From positions 163,813,501 to 163,877,500 of the forward strand of contig CM075651.1 of assembly GCA_037953625.1 (NCBI GenBank): DNA of 64,000 bases, written 5' to 3'. Below, piece after piece: positions 11,695-22,305 of the stretch (position 1 is its first letter; each line of letters opens with the position of its first letter). Under the pieces are notes generated by a model. It worked only from the letters and a program-made list of their open reading frames with translations. It was not told the origin of the DNA and did not search any database. The stretch comes from Crotalaria pallida (lineage: Eukaryota > Streptophyta > Magnoliopsida > Fabales > Fabaceae). Both the position numbers and the translations under genes were made by a program.

Positions 11695-11815
11695 ACCAAT
11701 CCAAACCTGGAAAGTTCGCAGCAATTCGAAGTGTGTCCCCTCTCTGTGATCGCCATTACCAAAGAACACCTTAGGGTTTTGTTGGAACACCACTCCCTCC
11801 AAATCATCACACACC
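11695..11815 (-). other. Unrecognised open segment, possible gene remnant
   Basis: On the minus strand a stop-free run of about 39 codons reads DLEGVVFQQNPKVFFGNGD and continues to LLRTFQVWIGQ before a TGA at about 11695. It is richer in G+C than its surroundings and looks protein-like, but I do not recognise the family and find no matching exon nearby. It could be a last-exon remnant or chance. Confidence 0.2.
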
Positions 11816-11819
11816 AAAA

Positions 11820-12360
11820 AAAGTATCAATTCATTTAAATTTTAAATAATGATTATCGACTCAAGCAACTCAGGAAAAAAAAAACAAGAATAGACAAAGG
11901 CACAAAGCAAAAAGTCTTGTTATTTAAACATCAAATTTTCAAAACCATATTGGACACTGTGCACACTTATCTTTATCTGACACCTAATATTTTAGCATGT
12001 TTGGTGCAGTGTTATAAACTTCCCAACGAAAAGCCTGCTTCTGTCCATCGCAAAAATGTGTCCAACGCAAGTTGTAACTTGTAAATGCAGTACCAAACAC
12101 AGCATTTATCTTCTTTGTACATACATTCTTGAAATAAACATTGTGAGTTGCTAGAACTAGTTAGTCTTGGTTCACATAAAAAGTGCACAATGTGAGTTGT
12201 GTTGCAAAGAGCCACAGACCATACATGCTTCAACCATTCGAAGGAAATTAATTGATCACAAATACATTATTATTACGCAAACAATATTTTTATTTCTGAA
12301 GCCTTAGAAAGAAACAAAATCAGCAAGTACAAATACAACATTAGTACAATACATACACCA
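11820..12360. other. Intergenic DNA 3' of the oxidoreductase
   Basis: Contains the presumed 3' UTR of the minus-strand oxidoreductase. No other gene or clear repeat seen. Confidence 0.35.
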
Positions 12361-13679
12361 TCACTCCTGAATATGAACAGGCTCAAAACCCTTGTCAATT
12401 GAAGCCTTCACGGCATCCAATATCAGTTGTGTTTTCCTGCTAATTGTTGGCCACTTCTTCTCAGGTTTGGAGTTGTTGAACTTGATTTCCGCCACCAAAC
12501 GAGCAAACTCTCTTACCATAAGAGCCTCCTGAGGAAGATCTGTGTTTATTGTATGCTTGCTTGGCTGTGAAGCCCACTTTGTGACAAGATCATCAAACCC
12601 TGATTCTGAAGATGCATAGAATGATGCTTCCTTCTCTTGATGAGGGATGATAAAGTCACGATCATGCAGAGTTCCTTTTGTCCCAATAGCAGTTATATCC
12701 ATTGTCAAGTTGGACAAGAAGGAGCAATAGAAAGTTGCTACTTTCCCATCTTCCCAGTGCAGAGAAGCCCCAACAGCCATTATCACCCCAGCTTCATTAA
12801 GCACAGGTTCACGTGACGCTATTACAGATTTAGGTAGTTCATAGTTTGCAGCCCATAGGATTCCCCTAACACAATACCAGCCTTCATCACCAAGAGAGCC
12901 AAGAGCATCGAGGTCAGGCTTCACACGAATGTCATTCTTAAGAAAATCAGCATCAGCACCGAATGTAAAACATGTGTGAATCTGTGCAACATAAAAAGAA
13001 AAAGAAACATGTGGAAAAATATGATGCTTAGATAGATCCAAAGATATGAAAAATGGAAATGGAGAGCTCCATATTTTGTCACTAAGAGTGGGATTAAATT
13101 AACTACTCTCACAAACTTGACCAAGAAAATGATAGAGTAGAAATAATTCTCTTGAGCAATTAAATTAAAGAGATCAAGAATCAGTTAGTTAGGGTAAATG
13201 GTTGGTACTCGTACCGATTTGAGGTGGCCAAAACGGTGCGCATCAGACACAAAGTCCTTCATAACAGCAGTTCTCGGATGGTGCATCCACATGGTACCAT
13301 CCATGAGCTGCACACCATTGGATTCGCATGCCGCAATTATCTCATCGAACTCCGAAGCGTTCAGTGCCACGGGCTTCTCCAGCAGCACGTGCTTCTTCTT
13401 CTGCGCCGCCACCACCGCCCACCGCACGTGCAGGCTCGTGGGGAGCGGCACGTACACGGCGTCGATGTCCGGGTCATCCAGCACGCCATCGTAGGAGCCG
13501 TACACTTTGGCGGCGGCGGGAAAGCCGTTGCCCTCGGCGAAGCGTTTGGCTTTGTCGAGGGAACGGCTACCGACGGCGGCGAGGGATGCATTGGGAGCGA
13601 GTGAGATGGCGCGTGAGACCTTGCGTGCTATGTCTGCGCAGCCTATGACTCCGAATCGGATTGTGGGGTTCTGTTCCAT
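12361..13679 (-). CDS. Gfo/Idh/MocA-type NAD(P)-dependent oxidoreductase, 2 exons
   Basis: Exons 13679-13215 and 12981-12361 join in phase 0 to 361 codons plus stop. Residues 7-~125 are the Rossmann domain with GVIGCADIARK (10-20) and the EKP motif (101-103) followed by LNASEFDEI. The second exon is the alpha/beta C-terminal domain, with IHTCFTFGADADFLKNDIR, GWYCVRGILWA, AIGTKGTLHDRDFIIP and ISRKTQLILDAVKASI. It matches the plant cytosolic family represented by Arabidopsis At4g09670, whose substrate is not established. Exon 1 is much more GC-rich than the rest of the window, which explains several long antisense open frames over it. The start at 13679 begins MEQNPTIRFGVIGC, directly before the nucleotide fold. 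Confidence 0.94.
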
Positions 13680-13879
13680 CTTTTTTGCGACGAGTTTCTG
13701 ATAGGAATGCGACGGATTTGATTTAATTAAAATAAAAGAAACGAAAGTTGTCGGTGGATATTCAGAAGTGGCGTGGTGTAGTAGAATCCAGACTCCAGAG
13801 ATACAGACACAGACACACGTGGTGCTATATTGGAATGGAGACATTTTTTCTCCAACCTTTACTATTTTGGTTTAGTAAT

Positions 13880-15255
13880 TCCTCGGTTTCTAAATATAAA
13901 AACTTATCTCAATTTTTAATTATATTAATTATTTCTTTTTTACAAATACTCATATTTAGTCAATACTTTTTAGAATTTTTATAATAATTATAGGGATAAT
14001 TTTAAAAAATATACCAAATATTATCATTTTCAATATCATTAACAATATTGCACCACTTTATTATATCGAACCATTGCACCACTTTATTGTATCGAATCAT
14101 TACACACAATCATGCATTAGTTTGAAACGATATATCTTTTGGTAATATTTAGTTTCAAACAATATATCTCTTTGTGTTATATTTTTTTCTTTAAAATTAC
14201 AAAATATCCATGACACATGGTATAGCCCATGCAATATTATGAAAGGGTATGAAAATATTTGCCTTTTAACAAAAATCTTATTATTAAGTGTGTGTTTATG
14301 AAAAAGTGTTAATAAGTAATTTTTTTTTTGTGTTCATTTGCAATATCATGAAAACGTGTCTTTTGGAAAAAATGAAAAGATGTCTTTTATTTTTTGATTT
14401 TTTTAGCATTGACACATAGCATGTTTCATAAGTCTGGAATCTTCCAACTTTGATTGTGAGAGTTTCATTTCGTGAGGAGCTATCTGATGGCAGAATTTGG
14501 GCTCTAAATTATAATATAGTATTTTTTTTGGTTTGCACCCTGGTATCCGGTCCACTGGGCCGACTAATCCAGTTCGAGGGGGTCCCGGGGTTAAGGTTTT
14601 ATTCCTCTCCCAACGTTGTTGCGGGGGATCGAACCGTGGTCCGCCCTACCAAGTGCAGCCCCTGGCACCACTGCACCAACAACTCTTGATTTAATTTGAA
14701 ACAATATATCTATTGGTGATATATATTTTTTTAAAAAAAAATTACTACATATCCATGACACGTGGTATAACCCGTGCAATATTATGAAAGGGCAGGAAAA
14801 TATTTGCATTTTAACGAAAAATTTATTATTAATTGTCTGTTTACGAAAAGGTGTTAATAAGTAATTTTTTTATTTGTTCATTTGCAATATTATGAAAAGG
14901 TGTCTTTTAGAAAAAAAATGAAAAGATGTCTTTTATTTTTTGATTTTTTTGTTAGCAGTGACACATGACATGTCTCATAGCCTGGAATCTTCCAAATTTT
15001 GATTGTGAGAGCTCCATTTCGTGAGGAGCTCTCGATGGCAGGATTTGGACTCTAAATTATAATATAGTGTTTGATATATTGGGTTTTGCTTGTTTCTAAA
15101 TATAAACACTTATCTCAATTTTCCATTATATTAATTATTTCTTTTTTACAAATACTCATATTCAATCAACACTTTTTAGAATCTTAATAATAATTATAAG
15201 GATAATTTTGAAAAGTATATCAAATATTATCATTTCCAATATCATTGACGATATT
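13880..15255. repeat. Duplicated block flanked by Stowaway-family fragments
   Basis: Two direct copies of a ~370-bp segment lie at about 14152-14520 and 14691-15068; both contain atccatgacac.tggtata, gcaatattatgaaaggg, gtgttaataagtaa and ctaaattataatatagt. Outside them, 13893-14050 and 15095-15255 are another matching pair (tttctaaatataaa.acttatctc and attatttcttttttacaaat). This outer sequence also resembles 54829-55105, so it is probably Stowaway-derived. A SINE separates the inner copies. Confidence 0.75.
14524..14687 (-). mobile_element. SINE with intact tRNA-like promoter boxes
   Basis: On the minus strand it has an A-box-like tggtgcagtggtg (14677-14665 region) and a perfect B box ggttcgatccc (14635-14625), then a GC-rich body and a 3' A-run (the T-run at 14522-14529). 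GC content is far above the surroundings. It sits exactly between the two copies of the duplicated block. Confidence 0.8.
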
Positions 15256-15466
15256 ACTTGATTTTCTTAATACAGGTGAAAGTTTATCCTAAATGCTTAC
15301 ATTTAAATATGGAGGATGTATATGTTAAGCGTGAAAAATCATTTAAAAAAAACAATTTAATGTTTTTCTCATATATAAATTATTACTATTTTTTTCCATA
15401 TAATCAAAGATTAATTTATTTCACGATCACCAAAATAGGTATAAAAATGTTATATGAACATTTTTA

Positions 15467-16140
15467 TTGTGTTTGTTTTGATAGATTTTGGGGAGAAGGA
15501 TTCAGGGGAGAAAATTTTTGGAGAGAAAACCTAAAAATCACCTTGTTTGGTTGAAGAGAAAACATGGGGGAGAAGAAAACATGGATGAGACCCACCACCA
15601 AATATTTTATCTCCACTTTAGAAGAGAAAACCAGGGAGAGAAGGAAGAAAAACTAAATCTAGCATGTATAATTATTCATCTGTCATTCGTTTGTTCTCTT
15701 TACTTGATAGTTTTTTTTAATTAATTGGAAAAAATAAAGCATTTTTTTTCAATAAAAAAACTTCTTTATATATATATATATATATATATGTTGGACTCAA
15801 AATTTGTATCATGTAATAAAGAATTGAAGTAAAGAAAATCTTTGGTTATGTTAAATATACATACATGTGAAAAAGAAAAAAATATATTTATTTCTATTTT
15901 GTACAATAAGGGTATAGTTGTCTTTTAATCAAATTTATTGTTTTCTTTCTTCCCACTTTTCTCTTCAACCAAATAAAAGGAAAGAAAACTCAACTTTTCT
16001 CTCTTCTCAATTTCTTCACATTTTCTCTCGTACCAAACAACCCTAAAATCTACTCATTTTTTCACCATCATCTCTCTTCCATATTTCTTTCTTTCCTATT
16101 TTTCTCTTCCCATTTTTTTCTACAACCAAACAAAGCATTA
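15467..16140. mobile_element. Possible MITE with imperfect inverted arms
   Basis: The left part is rich in gaggagaag-type motifs (gggagaaaatttttggagag, tgtttggttgaagagaaaa) and the right part in their complements (ctcttcaaccaaataaaa, aaccaaacaaagcatta), giving a long imperfect palindrome. An internal TA repeat lies at about 15768-15789. No target duplication was identified, so the ends are approximate. Confidence 0.4.
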
Positions 16141-16162
16141 AAACTAACATCAACATCCAACC

Positions 16163-16352
16163 CCGAGCGTGTGGTTCAGTGGTAAGGATTGATCAACGCT
16201 TAAGCAAGGTCAGATGTTCGAATCCTGCCTTGTGCACGCAGCAACTTTAAATCTCGGGGCCAGCTGTCCCACCCATTAGAGGTGCCTACAACCAGCGAGG
16301 AGATTAGTCACTACGGTCGGCGGTGGACACTCCGATCAATGACAAAAAAAAG
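16163..16352 (+). mobile_element. SINE, tRNA-derived head
   Basis: Begins near ccgagcgtgtggttcagtgg (A box tggttcagtgg about 16172-16182), B box gatgttcgaatcc about 16213-16225, then a GC-richer body and an A-run at about 16342-16350. It belongs to a different family from the SINE at 14.5 kb. No clear target duplication. Confidence 0.75.
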
Positions 16353-17513
16353 TATAAAATAAAGAAAATTCATTTCAAATCCCAATACATTTTACCTTTC
16401 CTTTATTTATTTTTTTTAAAGTAGGTGTTGAATGTTGATGTTAATTTCATATATTTATATAACATCATTGAAAATCCAAAGAGATTCATGAACATCAGCT
16501 GCACTTTTACGTTTATCCATATACAATTCACTAGTCTTGTGCAATGCACATGTTATTAAAATTTTAAATTTTTTATATTAAATATGTTAAAGTAAAGATT
16601 ATTAGTATTATTTTATTATAAAGTAAAGATTATTAATATTAAATAATAACATAAAATAATTATACAAAAAGGCAAGAGTTCAAATCATACCTTATCCTTA
16701 AAAAATTTAATCTAAATTATTTTGTTGATAAATTTCGTACTTCTCATATGTATAAAAAATTACACGTTTTATTTTATATATTCCTTATTTATTTGATGAA
16801 TAAATTAACACTTTTTATTTGATTATCAACTTTATTATGACGAATCACAATTAAATAAGAATTAAACATTTTGATTTTTGTTCCATGGTATTATGAGTTT
16901 AATAATATCCCAAAATATATACCACTTACTTCATTGAATATGAATTATAAGATAATAATAATTGTTCATTTTTTAAATATTATGTTTGTTTGTGCATAAG
17001 TCAATATTAAATCAGAGTATTCTTTATTTGATTGATGAACAAATTAAAATGTTTTTGAATTGCTTTATTACATTTATTATGATTAATTGGAATCAAATAA
17101 GCATTAAACATTCTGAATTTTTATTTATGATAATGATAGTAATAATTTATAATTATAATTGTATAATATAATAATTATAATTTAGATTTTAGAAGAATAA
17201 AAAATATAAGTAATAATTGTTATTGATTTTTCTTTTTAATTGATTGGGACACGTGGAAACTTAGATAAACTTTAATCAATACTTTTAATAAAATAATTAA
17301 ATATAACGAGAGTTCTAATGGATTTATAATGAAATATGTAATTTGTCCATTTTAATTTGTGCAATGTTCATACTCAGATATCAATTGAATAATAAATTAA
17401 AAACATAATACTTATACATATATATTTGTACCATTTTAAAAGGTATCGAGTTAATAATGCACTGCTGAAAGAACATGTCATCTTTATTTCAAAATGTACT
17501 AAGTTAGTGCACT
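16353..17513. other. Very AT-rich DNA
   Basis: Stop-dense in all frames, no gene, RNA or repeat structure that I can support. Confidence 0.35.
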
Positions 17514-17638
17514 GTATCACTTCATTGTTGAAACGATATATCACTTCACTGTTGAAACAATGTATCACTTCAATGTTGAAACGACGTATCATTTCACTTA
17601 TGAAACGACATATCATGTTTCAAGAAACGACATATCAC
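17514..17638. repeat. 24-bp minisatellite, about five copies
   Basis: Unit of the type atcacttcactgttgaaacg with a 24-bp period, for example from 17515, 17540, 17564 and 17588, then a degraded copy ending near 17638. The same gaaacgatatatc motif appears singly near 14125-14140. Confidence 0.75.
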
Positions 17639-17758
17639 GTACTCCTCCAGATAATTTTTTTTTTAATTTGTAGATTATATTTTATTTTCTCAACTTTTGA
17701 TGTGGGAGCTCCATTGTATGAGAAATTTTCTGGTTGTAAGGAATAGACTCAAACATAT

Positions 17759-18063
17759 GCCCTCCTTCCTATAAGTTAAGTCTTTTTGGTTTTTTATTTT
17801 TGTTCTATAAGTTATGTTCTTTTAGAGATCCAATACTTATTTATACTTCTTTTTCCAAGCATACCCCTATTTATTATATTATTTTTTTACTATTCATTTC
17901 TTTATCTCTCTTCAATATAATCTTCATACATTTATTAATATTATCTCTTCTATTATTAAATAGGGATATTTTAGTCTAAATATATCAAATTCTTACACAA
18001 TTTACTCATTTTTTAATCCGGGTGAAATCTCTAAAAATACTTAACCTAGAGGAGAAAGGGAGT
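17759..18063. mobile_element. Stowaway-like MITE
   Basis: The left end ccctccttcctataagttaa and the right end gagaaagggagtata are roughly inverse. The shared interior vocabulary (ctataagtta, tactcattttttaatccgg, aaatacttaacctagagga) fits a Tc1/mariner-type MITE with TA flanks. Ends are approximate. Confidence 0.5.
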
Positions 18064-18074
18064 ATATAATAGAG

Positions 18075-18720
18075 TTTGATTTCATTCCCTTGTTTAGCCA
18101 ACACATCAGCAATCTCAACTATGTCCCTCGAAAGTTTCTCCTTTTAAGATTACCAGTGTTTTGTTTCATATGAATCCTTAACCCCGCGAGCGTTCCTCTT
18201 CCCTCGAAACCTAAGTCAACACATTCTTGGAGTTTGATTCAATGAGTATTTCATTGTCTATCACCCATTGTTTCTTAATTGATGTCTCAAGCGCAATTAC
18301 TATAACCATGTAGTATTCCGCAACATTCGAACCCTTGATGTCTATTGCTACAAAGTGGCATCTTATCATACCATAATGTTCTCTTAATACCCCACTAATC
18401 CCTACTATTCGTGGCTTTCCTTTTGATGACCTCACTAAATCCCATGTTAATGCTGCTCTAATTAGCTTGGTCTATTCCACGCTCTAATGCCATCCAGATT
18501 ATTAATCACATCTTTCGAACCATATGAACAACTCTATCCAGAAACCAACCCATAGTTTAGTTGTATTAGCAATTTCCTCCCAATCTGATTATATTCCCTC
18601 AAACACCTTCTTATTTCTATGATACCATATTACCATATACTAGTCCACAATATTACAAAGAACAATGATACCATAACTTGTTTTTGGGAAACTCCTTTGA
18701 GTGATTCAGTCCATAGCTCA
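18075..18720 (-). mobile_element. LINE relic: RNase H-like domain
   Basis: Read on the minus strand, fragments match the plant LINE C-terminus (RVT_3 RNase H-like domain): SSKGKPRIVGISGVLREHYG (about 18430-18371), then CHFVAIDIKGSNVAEYYMVI, ALETSIKKQW and ESNSKN, with a frameshift before VEIADVLAKQGNEI (about 18120-18070). Upstream on the same strand (18720-18490) decayed FWIELFIW-like sequence fits the region before RNase H. Stops and frameshifts show it is dead. Confidence 0.75.
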
Positions 18721-19201
18721 TACCTTGTATCGTGCCTCATTGCTATATCTAATTATCGGAAATTAAATAAATAATGCAAAAATTTGGTATATTTTGAATA
18801 ACCCCATTTAATAATAATAGAAGAGAATAATAATAAATATATGTGGATTATATTATAAACAGATGGAGAAATATGTGGTGAAAAAATTATATAATAAAAA
18901 ATGGTATCATTTTTTTTTGAGGTAAATAAAAAGTGGTATTATAAAAAAATATAAATAAATATTAAATTTATAAAAATATATAAATTAAGGCAAAATAAAA
19001 TGACCAAATAAACATTGCTTAAGTTTATAATAGATGGCCCAACAGGATTTTTTTCTTTGGCATTATTGAAATAAATTTCCCCTGTTGCAAAGATAATCTA
19101 AAATTTCAATTTTAAGAAGAGAAAAACTAAAATTACTAAAATACCCGTGTTGTTATTAAGCCACCACGAGCATCTATCTATCTCTGCCTCTCCAACTAAA
19201 A
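18721..19201. other. AT-rich upstream region of the YGGT gene
   Basis: No gene seen. The last ~100 bp should hold the promoter and 5' UTR of the gene starting at 19202; a distinct TATA box could not be singled out in this AT-rich DNA. Confidence 0.35.
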
Positions 19202-21137
19202 ATGGCTATGCAATCTTATCTTCTGAACTCCCTTTATGTCATTGGTACTTCTTCTTCTAATCCTCATCCTCATCCTCAATATCTCTTTCTTTTCACTTCA
19301 TTTTTTCATTCTCAATTTTTCAGGTCGTCAACCTTCAATTTTCAAGCCAAGCAGTTTTGGTGTCTCGGTTAGTAGTACCTAGCTTCATTTCAATCTTTTT
19401 TTTTTATTCATTTATATGCAGTGTTTTTATGCCCCATTTTAAATGTTTTTTTTTTTTTTTTTAAATTAAAAGCATTTATTTATGTTCTCTATTATCCACT
19501 GTTTTTTAACTTCATGCTCTATCAATCTCTTTATTTCATGTTAATATTTTGATTTTGGAGAAAATAGGTTGTGCACTGATGGTGTAAAATTAATGCAAAT
19601 AAACGGTGAATGATGTTACCCTATCGGTTCGTAGAAATTAGACTCAAAAGGAAATTGCATCTTGAGTTGCTTTTGATATTCCACAAAATACTTTGTGGTT
19701 ATATTGGTGAAAATATAGCTTAGAGTTCAAGTCTTTAAATTTTATGTTTTAATTTATTTCTGCATTTAGTAATCATTTGAATAAAAAACAAATTTTTATT
19801 TTTTTTCCAATCGATGAATAGATGAGTGAAAGCTCCTTTTAAGTAGTCATTTGATTTGAGGAATGTCAAGTATATCAGGCCTTTCTTTGATGACATGCCA
19901 ATACAGTATTTCCAAAACTAAATCATAATTATTAATTTATTGATCATTACTTGGATTGTGTTGTATTCTTACATCTTTGGAGGGCTTGTCTGTGCTAATG
20001 ATATTGATTCCTAATTTGGCTGTGCTTAGGTTGTTTTATGAGGATCCTGTAAGCAAAATGGCAAGACTATGTTAGATTCGTAATTTCGTGGTTTATTTGT
20101 TTAAATTTATGCCGTATAATCTTAAATTAAGGTGATTAAAGATAGTCTACATTGGGTATGCTCTTACTTTTTGTTTTATAATGCCTGATTATCGTGCATT
20201 TTCATGGTTTCTGTCTTCGTGAAAGTTACTTGGTGAAGCATGAGAAAGTGATATTTCTAAATTACAGCCTAGCATTCTCATAGTATCTTTGGTTTTGATC
20301 ATTGTTAGGGAAAATTGCAAATTTCATTCATTTATCTTCTATTCTTGAACTCGGCTTGAACTGGTTCTCATTGTTTCATTAGATATTGATATGTTGAGTA
20401 ACGATGCTCCGACCCTATTGAAACACAGTTACTATCCCAATACTTTTCTCCCTTGGATATGCAAAATTTCCATTCTTGTGGTTTTTGTGTCTATATCTGT
20501 ATATGTAAAATTGACACTTTCGAGTAAGCTAAATCACTTGGATGACCGTTAAAACTTCAGAGCTTATAGCCGTGCTTCAAAATTATCTCGTCATACTCCT
20601 CACCATACTTTGACATTTTAATTGTTGCAGGAAAGTTCAAAGTATCCTGCTAAACGAAACGCCAATTATCGTACTTCTCGAGCCTTACAATGTTGCTCAT
20701 GTTACAGAGAAATATTGGATGCAGCTACACAGAATTCTTTTGATTCATATGTAGCCTTGAACACTCCCAAACTCGGCATACCAGAGACATTGCACCCTTC
20801 CACAGATTTCTTGAGAAGTATAATTCTTGGTGATCTGGATCCTGCTACTGCAAAGTTAGCTATTGGATTTTTAGGACCATTTCTCTCAGCTTTTGGTTTT
20901 CTTTTTATCTTGAGAATAGTCATGTCCTGGTACCCAAAACTCCCTGTGGGAAAGTTTCCATATGTATTAGCTTATGCTCCCACAGAGCCACTTCTCAGTC
21001 CTACCCGCAAAGTGATTCCTCCCCTTGCTGGTGTGGATGTTACTCCTGTGGTTTGGTTTGGATTGATAAGTTTTCTTAATGAAATATTGGTAGGTCCTCA
21101 AGGATTACTTGTTCTCCTTTCCCAACAAGTCAATTAG
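19202..21137 (+). CDS. CCB3: YGGT-family plastid protein, CCB3/YlmG3-like, 3 exons
   Basis: Exons 19202-19244, 19324-19367 and 20631-21137 join to 197 codons plus stop. Residues 1-~70 are Ser/Arg/Lys-rich without acidic clusters, as in a plastid transit peptide. The core holds LGDLDPATAKLAIGFLGPFL, a first membrane helix FGFLFILRIVMSWYPKLPV, FPYVLAYAPTEPLLSPTRKV, IPPLAGVDVTPVVWFGLISF and a second helix ending in LNEILVGPQGLLVLLSQQVN. This two-helix YGGT domain with TRK.IPPLAGVDVTP fits CCB3, a thylakoid factor for covalent heme attachment to cytochrome b6, better than the YlmG1 proteins. The subgroup call is from memory of family sequences, so the symbol is tentative. The 1.26-kb second intron has no recognisable element. 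Confidence 0.85.
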
Positions 21138-21764
21138 CTTACATGTTTATAATTTGTGAAGAATAAGAAATGATGATATTTTATCCAATCTTCATGTTGG
21201 GTCTACACAACAAAATTGCATGTCTGAATCTAAGTTTGGTTTTTTTTTTTCATGGTTGGAGTCTTTAGAATCATGTTTGGATATGTAAATGTGGGTTGGA
21301 CTTCTTGCTCGCATATTTGACAATTTGATAAAAAGGAAAATTTCTCTTTTTGTGAAAATAGTTTACCTTTTCTATTTTAACAGAGAATTTTGTTTTTGTT
21401 TTTGATCTTTTATCTCAATTTTCATCCACCCACACTCTATTACAATCACGAAATCACCAACAACGTAAATAGTTATAAGTTAAAACATTGCCCTAGCCTC
21501 CTCTTTGCTCTATCACTTTCGTCATTCAAGTCACCATTGACATATCTATCATTGCAATGAAAACCATAAATTCGTGTCTTATCCTCAAAATTCTGATAGA
21601 GATAACTCGGATAACAATGATAAAAACATGCTCTCGGAAAGTTAAAAAATATATGTTGAAATTCACTCCACTTCACTCTATTCAATTATAATCAAAATCA
21701 GTTTTACAAAATCAAATGTAGTTAATAAGTAAATACTCATATCAGTTCTTGATTTTATTGGCAT
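21138..21764. other. Intergenic DNA 3' of the CCB3-like gene
   Basis: AT-rich 3' UTR and spacer, no gene supported. Confidence 0.35.
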
Positions 21765-21967
21765 AGGACAAAATAGTATTTGAAATTATTGAAATTCTAA
21801 ATTAGTCCCGAGATAGCAAAACATAAGTCGTGTCGTTTTGGTTATTCTAAATTATTAGGGACTAACGTGAGTAATTTTTTTCAAAACGAGGGACTAAAGA
21901 GGAATTATTGAAAAGCCAATGATTAAAGTAAAAAACCTTGTAAAGTGAAGGATTAAAGTGACAATTT
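21765..21967. mobile_element. Composite MITE fragment
   Basis: The first half (to about 21845) matches the family at 56756-57168 (aaattagtcccgagatag, gtgtcgttttgg). The second half (21855-21967) is a solo copy of the arm of the Mutator-like MITEs at 30.6 and 34.0 kb (gggactaacgtgagtaattt, gggactaaagaggaattatt). Neither opposite arm is present. Confidence 0.65.
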
Positions 21968-22227
21968 ACTTTTAAAAAAAATATAATTAAGCGAAAATTG
22001 TATAAACCTTTGGCACACACGTTGACACGATAGATAAGAGAAGAAAACACAATTAAGTACCACACAAACAGAAACGTTAACCACCATCCCTTCTTTCATT
22101 CCCTTCCCTCCGCTCACCAAACTACCGCATCCCAAAAACGGTTACAACTTACAACTTATTACAGTACTGTAGTAGATTAGTAGTAAACGCACAGCACAAC
22201 TTACCTTGTCAAAATTTCCCAATATTC

Positions 22228-22238
22228 TATTTATAAAT
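22228..22238 (+). promoter_or_regulatory. TATA-box candidate of the ABC1K3-like gene
   Basis: tatttataaat lies about 70-78 bp before the ATG at 22306, followed by a C/T-rich leader. Spacing is normal for a plant core promoter. Confidence 0.5.
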
Positions 22239-22305
22239 CACTTCCTTCAATCCCCATTCCATTCTCCAACTACACTCATAACACACCAAATTCAAAAACA
22301 ATAAA

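Noticed and set aside
13198..13701. Several plus-strand open frames (up to 126 codons) over the oxidoreductase exon 1
   Set aside because: They are antisense shadows of a GC-rich coding exon; the products are Arg/Ala-rich and match nothing.
14524..14687. tRNA gene candidates at the A/B boxes near 14.6, 16.2, 38.4, 39.3 and 59.8 kb
   Set aside because: No cloverleaf with paired acceptor stem; each is followed by a SINE body and A-rich tail, so they are SINE heads.
17528..17638. CRISPR-like short repeats
   Set aside because: 24-bp units are contiguous without spacers and the genome is a plant; it is a minisatellite.
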